DNA of 64,000 bases, taken from NCBI GenBank assembly GCA_014055525.1, contig WIAH01000006.1, forward strand, positions 70,104 through 134,103, in the 5' to 3' direction. This stretch comes from Nitrospira sp. CR1.3 (GTDB lineage: Bacteria > Nitrospirota > Nitrospiria > Nitrospirales > Nitrospiraceae). The position numbers and the translations under genes were made by a program. The notes beneath the pieces were generated by a model, which was not told where the DNA came from, did no database searches, and worked only from the letters and a program-made list of their open reading frames with translations. Positions 41,667 through 49,683 of this stretch are shown here, piece by piece (position 1 is the stretch's first letter; every line of letters begins with the position of its first letter).

Positions 41667-43193
41667 ATGAACTCAATGGAATGGAGCCGACGTCGCTTTC
41701 TTTCGTCGGTTATAACTTTGGCTGGTCTGTCTCTGTCGCGCCCTTCGAACATCCGAGCCAGCGCCATTCTCTCTGCTCAAGGAACCACCTGTCTTTCGAG
41801 TTCCTGGATGGATGGGGGGCGGTTGCCGGTTGAGGGATATGCGAACCGGAGAAGCTACGCCCCCGGCGAACTGGTCACGCTCTTTCTGTCGTCGCCGAGC
41901 CGCACTCGAGCCACCGTCACGATAGAACGCCTTGGAGCGAAAACTGAACGGGTATGGTCCGCCCCTGTATGGGTGTCTCCGATGGCCATACCGGTTGATG
42001 CCTCTGAGCACGGCTGCCGGTGGGAGGGCGGAGAGGGGGGGAGCCTCTCGTTCGAGATTCCGAGCTCGTGGTCGACGGGATTTTATCGCGTCGCGATGAG
42101 CGGGTCGTCCGGAGGTCATGGGCGTCCTGGAGAGGCGTTTTTCGTGGTTCGGCCCCCGAATCCGGGCTGGACATCTCGGATTCTTCTGTGCCTGACGACC
42201 AATACCTATTTCGCGTACAACAACTATGGCGCGGCGCAAGGGTCCGATACCCCGTCGACTCGTGGTAGCTTCTACGAGCAAGCGGAACTGGCCTCCTTCG
42301 ATCGGCCCTTGCCTTCCGGATTTCTCTCACCCTACGACTGCCATAGCGGTGACGCTCCGAGCCGCCACCAGCGGTATGCTGGGTGGGATAAGTGGGAATG
42401 GCCGTTTGTCCAATGGGCCGAACGGGAAGGGTTTGCGCTAGACTATGCGACAAGCGAGGATCTTGAGCGGCATCCTGCTCTCTTGTCATCTTACAGCTTG
42501 ATCCTCAGCGTGGGGCATGACGAGTATTGGTCTCAAGGGATGAGAGACACGGTTGATCAATTCATTCTTCGCGGTGGGAATGCCGCGTTTCTCAGCGGAA
42601 ACGTGTGCTATCGGCATGTCCGGTTGAATGTGCCAGAATCTCGGCTGGAGTTGACAGGTCCCATGGATGGGACAGCTTTGTGGAGTCACCGTCATGGGGC
42701 CAATCGACCGGAGAATCTCCTCACCGGAGTGAGTTTCTGTTACGGGGCCTTGAATCCCGATCCGGTTCCCTACAAGATTTATCAGCCCGGCCATTGGGTA
42801 TTTGACGGAGTCTGGCCCGGCAGCCGGAAGCCGAAGCGGCGTCCTGAGGTGGGACTCATCGGTTACGAGTGCGATGGATGCGACATAGACTGGGTGAACG
42901 ACGCGCCGGTTGCGACCCACAGGGATGGGACCCCTGAAAATTTTCAGATCCTCGGATTGGCGCCGGGGCGAATGCCTGAATACGAGGCCGTGGTGCATTC
43001 CAAAGCGCTCTTTGGCCGGAACGACGGATATGCCCCGTGGGGAAGGGACATGCGCCAAGGGGCCGCAGTGCTCGGTCTGTGGACGCGAGAGGGAACGGTC
43101 TTGACCGTCGGCTGCACCGAATGGGCGCGACAGCTGGACGATCCTGCCGTGGCGCAGATTACGCGGAATATACTGACAAGGCTTTCGCTATGA
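41667..43193 (+). CDS. Tat-exported N,N-dimethylformamidase beta-subunit-like protein
   Basis: A 508-residue protein with a twin-arginine signal (SRRRFLSSVITLAGLSL). The mature part resembles the C-terminal domain of the large subunit of N,N-dimethylformamidase: RILLCLTTNTYFAYNNYGA, LILSVGHDEYWSQGMRDTV, FILRGGNAAFLSGNVCYRHV. True DMFase is an iron amidohydrolase of cytoplasmic origin; Tat export here suggests a relative with a folded, perhaps metal-loaded, periplasmic domain. It follows the flavoprotein by 16 bp. The function is open. Confidence 0.72.
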   Translation: MNSMEWSRRRFLSSVITLAGLSLSRPSNIRASAILSAQGTTCLSSSWMDGGRLPVEGYANRRSYAPGELVTLFLSSPSRTRATVTIERLGAKTERVWSAPVWVSPMAIPVDASEHGCRWEGGEGGSLSFEIPSSWSTGFYRVAMSGSSGGHGRPGEAFFVVRPPNPGWTSRILLCLTTNTYFAYNNYGAAQGSDTPSTRGSFYEQAELASFDRPLPSGFLSPYDCHSGDAPSRHQRYAGWDKWEWPFVQWAEREGFALDYATSEDLERHPALLSSYSLILSVGHDEYWSQGMRDTVDQFILRGGNAAFLSGNVCYRHVRLNVPESRLELTGPMDGTALWSHRHGANRPENLLTGVSFCYGALNPDPVPYKIYQPGHWVFDGVWPGSRKPKRRPEVGLIGYECDGCDIDWVNDAPVATHRDGTPENFQILGLAPGRMPEYEAVVHSKALFGRNDGYAPWGRDMRQGAAVLGLWTREGTVLTVGCTEWARQLDDPAVAQITRNILTRLSL

Positions 43194-43308
43194 CCAACGA
43201 TATGCGGAAACACGAACTGGCCTTGCGTTGACGGATGAAGATTCGATCGGGTACGCTGCCCCTCACAATCGGCTCGCTCCACCTTCCTTACCCTGCAAGG
43301 ATGCGTTC

Positions 43309-43956
43309 ATGCGTCACGGTCGGCTGGTTGCAGCATTCAGTCTGGCGGGTCTGCTCACGTTGCTCGGCTGGACTGTGACAACCGCCGAGCCGTCCTTCGA
43401 GACGACGGCGCGATACATCCTCGAAGTCGTGAAGGCATTCCGCACGGCCTATGTGCTCCAGGTCGTCGAACATACCAGGGCAGGCGGAATGTCGCCCCAG
43501 GAAGACTGGCAGAAGGATGCCCACTTCCTGCCTCTGCCCGCGCAATTTGTGAAAGCCGCTTCGGAACAGGTGGACAGCTTCGAGATCGGACTCATCGGCC
43601 TGGCGCCGCTGAATCCCGCGAACCGTCCCAGGACCTCCGCTGAGGCGGACGCGCTGATCCAGCTGGAAAAAAACCGGGATCGGCGGTTCGTGAGCTTTGT
43701 CGACGGGAACCAGTTCAAAGCCGTATCGGCGGACCTGGCCTTGGTGCAATCTTGCGTCGATTGTCATAACCAGCATCCCCGCTCTTCACGTAAGAACTTT
43801 CAGCGATGGGATGTGATGGGCGGGCTTGTCGTTCGGCTCAAGCGCGACGTCGAACCGGAAGGTTTTTCTCTTCCGGCGGAGCCATCCAAGCGGGCCCCTG
43901 CTACGCTTGAGCGAATGACGCCTCCGCCGACGACGGCCCCTCCATGGGTCCGGTGA
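43309..43956 (+). CDS. DUF3365 (Tll0287-like) c-type haem protein
   Basis: A 215-residue secreted protein. A signal peptide (about 5-27) precedes a Tll0287-like helical domain (YILEVVKAFRTAYVLQVVEH, FLPLPAQFVKAASEQV), with one haem c site CVDCH at 149-153 and HP in CHNQHPRSS just after. A proline-rich tail ends the protein. Family members are putative redox sensors or electron carriers. It has a paralogue at the end of the two-kinase operon 10 kb away. The longer in-frame start at 43228 would precede the signal and is not used. Confidence 0.82.
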   Translation: MRHGRLVAAFSLAGLLTLLGWTVTTAEPSFETTARYILEVVKAFRTAYVLQVVEHTRAGGMSPQEDWQKDAHFLPLPAQFVKAASEQVDSFEIGLIGLAPLNPANRPRTSAEADALIQLEKNRDRRFVSFVDGNQFKAVSADLALVQSCVDCHNQHPRSSRKNFQRWDVMGGLVVRLKRDVEPEGFSLPAEPSKRAPATLERMTPPPTTAPPWVR

Positions 43957-43978
43957 CCACCTTCTCGCGGGAGGGACG

Positions 43979-44377
43979 ATGATGCGATGGCGTCCGATCA
44001 GGCTGATCCTCTTCCTGGCGGCGGTCCTTGAAGCCATGTCGGTGCCTGGCATGGGACAAACCACCTCGCCCCAGTTGAACGGCACCCAGAGTGTCGTTCC
44101 GTTATCCCAACAGGCCACGACGCAGACCGACGCCGCCAATGCTGCTGCGCCTGCGGCCGGCGTCACATCGTCGCCTGTGGCGCCTGGTGTCGGCACCGCC
44201 ATCAGTTCGAGCGTCGGCAAGTCATTCGGCACCGCCGGCCAGGGCTTGCCTGGACTTCCGGGAGGCCCGCCGCTCAACGGCATACCAGGCGGGCAGGACC
44301 CTTCCGGCCAATACATGCGTCCACCCTCGATTCCCCCGCTCCTTTGTGACCCCGCGGTAGATATCCCCTGCATGTGA
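43979..44377 (+). CDS. secreted low-complexity protein
   Basis: A 132-residue protein with a signal-like N-terminus (LILFLAAVLEAMSVPGMG) and a mature part dominated by Ala/Gly/Pro/Ser/Thr (GQGLPGLPGGPPLNGIPGGQ) ending with two cysteines. No domain is recognisable. A perfect palindrome lies just after the stop. It may be a short secreted or cell-surface filler, or a poorly conserved orphan. Confidence 0.45.
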   Translation: MMRWRPIRLILFLAAVLEAMSVPGMGQTTSPQLNGTQSVVPLSQQATTQTDAANAAAPAAGVTSSPVAPGVGTAISSSVGKSFGTAGQGLPGLPGGPPLNGIPGGQDPSGQYMRPPSIPPLLCDPAVDIPCM

Positions 44378-44388
44378 CCATCCCACGA

Positions 44389-44414
44389 GCCCACTGTCAA
44401 ATTTGACAGTAGGC
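44389..44414. terminator. 26-bp palindrome after the low-complexity gene
   Basis: ACTGTCAAATTTGACAGT (44393-44410) is a perfect 18-bp palindrome, extended by GCC and GGC with one mismatch between. It lies 11 bp after the stop. It could act as a terminator hairpin, but there is no T-run and such perfect symmetry also suits a protein-binding site for the following gene. Confidence 0.4.
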
Positions 44415-44684
44415 CCACTTATGCGCTCGCTGTATAACGGCACAGGGGTAGAACCAGGCGGTGCAGGCTTGATCGGCAGAGAAGTACACATTCTGCTCTA
44501 CGAATACTTCCACGGAGACAAGGAGTGACCAGGAATCCGTATGTCCTTCCCATTCCTCCGGCGCCACCGTCGCCTGCGAAGGCGAGGGTGACGGCCTAGC
44601 CGATTGCGGAGGCAGAGCGTCGGAGATGAAATCGGAGCTGTCACATTGAACACTTTCAATTGTCGGAATGAAAGGAGACAACAT
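44415..44684. other. intergenic region before the DUF2780 gene
   Basis: About 270 bp without a supported gene. Near the end ATTGAA-CACT-TTCAAT (44645-44660) is a small perfect inverted repeat just before the ribosome-binding site AAAGGAGA. Confidence 0.4.
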
Positions 44685-45116
44685 ATGCATCGGTTCATGA
44701 TCGTCACGAGCCTCTTCGCCTGCGCGATCCTCGGGCTGTCAGGATGCGCTGAAATGCAATCGACGGGCTTGACGGATGTCCTGGTCAAGAGCCTGACAAG
44801 CCAATTGAACGTCACGGCGGATCAGGCGAAGGGCGGAGTCGGGTCGACATTGAGTTTGGCGAAAGAGAAACTCAACGGCGCAGATTTCAGCTCACTCACC
44901 AAGTACATCCCCGGGTCGGACACGTATATGAAGGCGGCCAAAGATCTCGGCGCCGTGACCGGGCCGATCAAGGATCAGGCAGGCCTGACTTCCGCTTTCT
45001 CGCGTTTGGGAATGGGACAGGACATGGTGCCAAAGTTTTCCCAGACGCTGTCCGACTATGTCGGGAAAGCGGGAGGGGAGCAGGCGAAGAACATGCTTGC
45101 GGCGGTCATGAGATAG
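44685..45116 (+). CDS. DUF2780 lipoprotein
   Basis: From the ATG preceded by AAAGGAGA the protein has 143 residues. It has a lipoprotein signal (FACAILGLSGC) and a DUF2780 domain: LVKSLTSQLNVTADQAKGGV, LSLAKEKLNGADFSSLTKYI, LGMGQDMVPKFSQTLSDYVG. Related proteins in Vibrio (VcgC/VcgE) have no settled function. It starts a run of envelope genes on the same strand. Confidence 0.82.
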   Translation: MHRFMIVTSLFACAILGLSGCAEMQSTGLTDVLVKSLTSQLNVTADQAKGGVGSTLSLAKEKLNGADFSSLTKYIPGSDTYMKAAKDLGAVTGPIKDQAGLTSAFSRLGMGQDMVPKFSQTLSDYVGKAGGEQAKNMLAAVMR

Positions 45117-45151
45117 CGATCCCATCAAATGCACGGGAAAGGCAAACAGTT

Positions 45152-45640
45152 ATGAGAGCATACAACGCGCATGTGTGGTGGACTCTGCCGGGGATAGTCT
45201 TGTTGGCAACCTCCTGCGCCAGTGTGCCCGCCGACATTGAGCCGCCGAAAATCAGCATCGCCAACATTGCGCCCAAGGATTTCTCCCTGTTCGAGCAGCG
45301 CTTCGACGTCCAGCTTCGCATCCAGAACCCGAATGATAAGGAACTGGGAATCAATGGACTGCGCTGCGACATTGAGTTGAACGACAAGGAATTCGGAAAC
45401 GGGATGTCGGGAAATCATGTGAAGGTGCCTCGCTTTGGATCAGAAGTGGTGAACGTCGAAGTCATCACAGGCCTGGGCAGCTTTCTGCGACAAGTGCAGG
45501 ATCTGGGCGGCGCCGCCGGGAGCAAATTCAGATATCGCTTGAAAGGCACGGCCTTTGTGGATTCTCCGAGTAGTTTCAAACTGCCGTTCGACGAGAAAGG
45601 GGAGGTGGACCTGCCTCTCGGGCCGGCGCCCGAGAAGTAG
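45152..45640 (+). CDS. LEA type 2 (water stress/hypersensitive) family lipoprotein
   Basis: A 162-residue lipoprotein (signal ending in LLATSC) with a LEA_2/WHy beta-sandwich: PPKISIANIAPKDFSLFEQR, LRIQNPNDKELGINGLRCDI, then LPFDEKGEVDLPLG. Such domains are implicated in desiccation or envelope stress in bacteria. It is 35 bp after the DUF2780 gene and 15 bp before the MscS-like channel, so cotranscription is likely. Confidence 0.83.
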   Translation: MRAYNAHVWWTLPGIVLLATSCASVPADIEPPKISIANIAPKDFSLFEQRFDVQLRIQNPNDKELGINGLRCDIELNDKEFGNGMSGNHVKVPRFGSEVVNVEVITGLGSFLRQVQDLGGAAGSKFRYRLKGTAFVDSPSSFKLPFDEKGEVDLPLGPAPEK

Positions 45641-45655
45641 CCCGATCGACCGTTC

Positions 45656-47290
45656 ATGATCCCCAAAGTTCCATTCTTCCTGTGCCTCGCGCTCCTGGGC
45701 TTTCCGATATCCGCGCATTCGGTCTCTTCAGCTGGTTCCTCCCCTCCCGCCTCCTTCGATCTTGACGCCGGGCCGGTCCAGTCGATCGCGACGGTGTCGT
45801 TGGACGGGGAAATCCTCTTTCGCGTTCACGGCGTGACGGCCTACCCGGCGGACCGCCGTGCCCAGAACATCATGGCTCGTATGTCTGCCATCGCGGCAGA
45901 TCCGTTGGTTCAGCCCCACGCGATTCATGTCGAGGAAGCGGAAGACCGTTCCACTATTCTAGCGGGCGACCGATTCGTGATGAGCGTGTTCGACGGTGAT
46001 GCGAAACTTGAAGGTGTGTCCCGTCAGATCCTGGCCGAGAGCATTCGCGCCAGAGTTGCCGAAGCGGTCGTCTCTTATCGACATGAGCGCAGCTCTCGCG
46101 TCTTGCTGATCGATACCGCCTACGCCGGGGCTGCGACGATCGTCATGGTCCTCTTGGTGGTATTCCTGCGGCGCGGGTTCCGCTGGATCATCGCCACCGC
46201 GGACCGGCGGTTCAAATCCCGCATCGAGGGGCTGGAAGCCCAGTCGTTCCAGATCGTTCAGGCCACCAGGCTGCGGACCGCATTGCACCGGCTGCTCGAC
46301 GCCCTTCGCATCGGGACGCTGATCGTGATCGGCTACATCTATCTCGAGATCGTTCTCGGCCTCTACCCCTGGACAAAGCCTCTGGCAAGACATCTCTTCG
46401 CCGTCGTCTTGGAGCCTCTGCGCACCATGGGGTCGGCGCTGCTCGACACCTTGCCGAATCTGGTCTTTCTTGCCATTCTAATCGCCGTCATCCGCTACGC
46501 GCTCAAGGCCGTGCGGCTGTTTTTTACCGGGATTGATCAAGGCACCCTGACCTGGTCGGGATTCGAGCGCGAGTGGGCCATGCCGACCTACCGCATCGTC
46601 CGCCTCTTGGTCATCGCGTTTGGGCTGGTGGTGGCCTATCCCTACATCCCCGGATCTCAATCCGAAGCGTTTAAAGGCATCTCGATCTTCCTGGGCGTCA
46701 TTTTCTCCCTCGGCTCCTCGTCCTTTATCTCGAACATGATCGCCGGTTATACGATGACCTACCGGCGGGCATACAGGCTCGGGGATCGGATCAGAGTCGA
46801 TGATGTCGAAGGAGATGTCGTGGAGATGCGGTTGATGGTCACCCATATCCGGACGCCCAAAAACGAAGAAGTCATCATGCCGAACTCGCTGATTCTCAAC
46901 AGTCACGTCGTCAACTACAACACGCTGGCGAAGTCCCGCGGGCTGATTCTGCACACCACGGTCGGGATCGGCTACGAAGTGGCCTGGAGGCAGGTGGAAG
47001 CGATGCTCAGGATCGCGGCGGAGCGCACGGCCGGCCTGCTCAAAGAGCCGCCGCCCTTTGTGTTGCACAAAGGGCTCGGCGATTTTGCCGTGACCTACGA
47101 ACTCAATGCGTACTGCGACAACCCGCAAGCGATGCCCGAACTCTATACGGCGTTGCACCAGAACATTCTCGATCTCTTCAATGAGCACGGCGTCCAGATC
47201 ATGACCCCCGCCTACGAGGGCGATCCGGATTCCCCCAAGGTCGTGCCGAAAGATCGATGGTTCGACGCGCCCGCGAAGGGGCCGGCTTAG
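45656..47290 (+). CDS. MscS-family mechanosensitive channel with periplasmic N-terminal domain
   Basis: A 544-residue channel. After a signal peptide, residues 30-130 form a small periplasmic domain (VSLDGEILFRVHGVTAYPAD). Then come four or five membrane helices (about 150-340) and the MscS pore and beta domain (LGSSSFISNMIAGYTMTYRR, YRLGDRIRVDDVEGDVVEMR, NSLILNSHVVNYN). It releases solutes on osmotic downshock or responds to membrane tension. Its position after a WHy lipoprotein fits an osmotic-stress group. Confidence 0.9.
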   Translation: MIPKVPFFLCLALLGFPISAHSVSSAGSSPPASFDLDAGPVQSIATVSLDGEILFRVHGVTAYPADRRAQNIMARMSAIAADPLVQPHAIHVEEAEDRSTILAGDRFVMSVFDGDAKLEGVSRQILAESIRARVAEAVVSYRHERSSRVLLIDTAYAGAATIVMVLLVVFLRRGFRWIIATADRRFKSRIEGLEAQSFQIVQATRLRTALHRLLDALRIGTLIVIGYIYLEIVLGLYPWTKPLARHLFAVVLEPLRTMGSALLDTLPNLVFLAILIAVIRYALKAVRLFFTGIDQGTLTWSGFEREWAMPTYRIVRLLVIAFGLVVAYPYIPGSQSEAFKGISIFLGVIFSLGSSSFISNMIAGYTMTYRRAYRLGDRIRVDDVEGDVVEMRLMVTHIRTPKNEEVIMPNSLILNSHVVNYNTLAKSRGLILHTTVGIGYEVAWRQVEAMLRIAAERTAGLLKEPPPFVLHKGLGDFAVTYELNAYCDNPQAMPELYTALHQNILDLFNEHGVQIMTPAYEGDPDSPKVVPKDRWFDAPAKGPA

Positions 47291-47309
47291 CGTGTCTCTT
47301 CAGGTCGCG

Positions 47310-47987
47310 CTACTTCTTGACGATCTCGATCAACTCCACTTCAAAAATGAGCGTGGCGCCTGGCTTGATCGTCGGGGGTGAGCCGCGATCGCCGTAGGCG
47401 ATCGCCGAGGGGCAGACCAGCTTGCTCTTTCCACCGACCTTGATCTGCTGCACACCTTCCGTCCAACACTTGATCACTTGATTCAAGGGAAACGTCGCAG
47501 GCTCGCCGCGTTTCACGCTGCTGTCGAACACGGTGCCATCGATCAGTGTGCCGTGGTAATGGACCTTCACCGTGTCGGTGGCCGTGGGTGTCGCTCCCTT
47601 CCCTTCCTTGATCGTCGTGACGATGGCGCCGGACTCCGTTTTCTTCGCGCCGGATTCCGCGGCGGCCTTGGACACGAACGCCGCTCCCGTTTTCTTCTCC
47701 GTCTCGGCCAGCGCCGCGGTGCGGGCCTGTTGAAGCTGATTGACTTTCGGCCCGAACGTTTGGAGCTCGACCTTCGGCGTCTTCTTCAAAACGCCGTCCG
47801 TCATACCAGCCCGCACGAAATCCAGTTCGGATTCGGTCAGGGCAAAGGGGCCGAGCGACTGACTGATCAGCAGGCCCAAGGCGTAAAACGTCTTCTGGTC
47901 GTCGGTAGCAGGGTCGGCTGCGGCGACCGGCATAGCTGGAGCGGCGAGACAGAGCAGACCTGCCAAGAACGCTGTCACAGGGCGCAT
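47310..47987 (-). CDS. secreted FKBP-type peptidyl-prolyl isomerase
   Basis: From the ATG preceded by AAAGGAT the protein has 225 residues. A signal peptide (about 3-24) is followed by an FkpA-type helical dimerisation domain ([20 protein letters not shown]) and a C-terminal FKBP domain ([20 protein letters not shown], then [14 protein letters not shown]). It assists folding of outer-membrane and periplasmic proteins. It converges with the MscS gene. Confidence 0.92.
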   Translation of the reverse strand: MRPVTAFLAGLLCLAAPAMPVAAADPATDDQKTFYALGLLISQSLGPFALTESELDFVRAGMTDGVLKKTPKVELQTFGPKVNQLQQARTAALAETEKKTGAAFVSKAAAESGAKKTESGAIVTTIKEGKGATPTATDTVKVHYHGTLIDGTVFDSSVKRGEPATFPLNQVIKCWTEGVQQIKVGGKSKLVCPSAIAYGDRGSPPTIKPGATLIFEVELIEIVKK

Positions 47988-48198
47988 GAGTGATCCTTTC
48001 TTGTGAGATGGGGAGCGAAAATATTTTCCCACCATATGCTACCTGAAGAGCAACCTCAATAGATTTCTCGGGGCCATCTATGCGTCACTGTTGACCGGGT
48101 TGCTTCACGGAGATCGAGGCGCAGGACCTGATACCGGTTGCGCATGGCCCGGCGCAACGGTACACTGCAGATCCAACCGGTCGCTCGGACAATCCTGC

Positions 48199-49632
48199 AT
48201 GATTTTGATTTTCGTGACCCTCTACATGGCGGCCTCCGTCGGAGTCGGGCTCTACGCCGCGACGCGAGTCCACAGCGCGAAGGATTTCGCCGTGGCAGGC
48301 CGTTCGCTGCCCTTTCCGATCGTGGCGGCGACGGTCTTTGCGACCTGGTTCGGCGCCGAGGCGCTGATGGGGATGTCCGCCACCTTCGTGAAGGAAGGTC
48401 TGCGCGGCGTCGTCGCCGACCCCTTCGGATCGACGCTGTGCCTGATTCTCGCGGGGCTGTTTTTTGCGCCGCGATTCTACCGGATGAATCTGCTCACAGT
48501 GGGAGACTACTACCGGCTTCGCTACGATCGCCGGGTGGAGGTGCTCTGCACGCTCTGCATCGTGGCCTCCTATCTCGGTTGGGTGGCTGCGCAGTTCAAG
48601 GTGCTGGGGCTCGTGTTGCACGTCGTGACGGAAGGGGCCATGAGCCAACAATTCGGCATGGTCGTCGGCGCCGCGGTCGTTCTGACCTACACCACGTTCG
48701 GCGGCATGTTTTCGGTGGCGATTCTGGATTTTGTGCAGCTGTCGGTCATCATCGGCGGCCTCCTGTACATTGTCACGGTCGTCAGCGGCTTGGCGGGCGG
48801 GGTCGGCGCCGTGATCAGCCATGCGGCTCAGGCGGGGAAGCTCGAATTCTTTCCGCCGCTGGCGATCGACGCCTGGATCCCGTTCATCGGCGCCGGGGTG
48901 ACGATGATGCTGGGATCGATCCCGCAACAGGACGTGTTTCAACGCATCACCTCCGCCAAGGATGAACGAACGGCCGTTCGCGGATCGCTGGCCGGGGCAG
49001 CGCTCTATTTCAGCTTTTGCTTCGTGCCGATGTTTCTGGCCTACGCGGCCATCCTCGTCGATCCGGAACAATTCGGCGCCTTGCTCCAGCAGGATCCTCA
49101 GCTGGTCCTGCCGACCCTGATCGTTCAGCATACCCCGGCCTTTGCGCAGATAATATTCTTCGGCGCGGTCCTCTCAGCGGTGATGAGTTGTGCCAGTGCC
49201 ACGCTGCTTGCGCCGTCCGTGGCCTTGAGCGAAAACGTGATCAAGGGAGTCCTGCCCCGGGTGGATGAATGGGGGCTTTTGCGGACGATGCGAATCGTGC
49301 TCCTCGGCTTTGCAGCTGTCGTGTTGGCGATCGCACTGAGTTCCGACGCCAGCATCTATAAATTAGTCGTCAATACCTATAAGGTGACGCTCGTGGCGGC
49401 ATTCGTTCCGCTCTTTGCCGGATTGTATTGGAAAGGGGCAACGGTCGATGGCGCGCTGTGGGCCATTGGTCTGGGTCTGGCGACGTGGCTCGGTGGAGAA
49501 ATGTTCGGTCCCGCAAATCCTATGTGGCCTCCCCAGCTTCTCGGATTGGTGACGGCCGGCATCGGGATGGTTCTCGGTTCGAAATGGCCCTTTCGCGCCG
49601 TACGGCAAACAGAGCCATTCGGCTCAGCCTGA
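48199..49632 (+). CDS. sodium:solute symporter (SSS family)
   Basis: From this ATG the product has 477 residues with about 12-13 membrane helices. The SSS core is evident in VAGRSLPFPIVAATVFATWF, TYTTFGGMFSVAILDFVQLS and LGSIPQQDVFQRITSAKDER. The substrate (sugar, proline, pantothenate, acetate or similar) cannot be read. A longer in-frame start at 48091 adds a non-hydrophobic lead and is less likely. Confidence 0.88.
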   Translation: MILIFVTLYMAASVGVGLYAATRVHSAKDFAVAGRSLPFPIVAATVFATWFGAEALMGMSATFVKEGLRGVVADPFGSTLCLILAGLFFAPRFYRMNLLTVGDYYRLRYDRRVEVLCTLCIVASYLGWVAAQFKVLGLVLHVVTEGAMSQQFGMVVGAAVVLTYTTFGGMFSVAILDFVQLSVIIGGLLYIVTVVSGLAGGVGAVISHAAQAGKLEFFPPLAIDAWIPFIGAGVTMMLGSIPQQDVFQRITSAKDERTAVRGSLAGAALYFSFCFVPMFLAYAAILVDPEQFGALLQQDPQLVLPTLIVQHTPAFAQIIFFGAVLSAVMSCASATLLAPSVALSENVIKGVLPRVDEWGLLRTMRIVLLGFAAVVLAIALSSDASIYKLVVNTYKVTLVAAFVPLFAGLYWKGATVDGALWAIGLGLATWLGGEMFGPANPMWPPQLLGLVTAGIGMVLGSKWPFRAVRQTEPFGSA

Positions 49633-49683
49633 CCCGGTGCCGGCACGCCGCCAGCAATCGTGCAGACGTCCATGCTGATAACC

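Noticed and set aside
44397-44690. 97-codon minus-strand frame before the DUF2780 gene
   Set aside because: No ribosome-binding site, no domain pattern, and it overlaps the 5' end and promoter region of a well-supported gene.
48085-49131. 348-codon minus-strand frame opposite the symporter
   Set aside because: It is Arg/His/Glu-rich shadow sequence of a hydrophobic transporter on the other strand.
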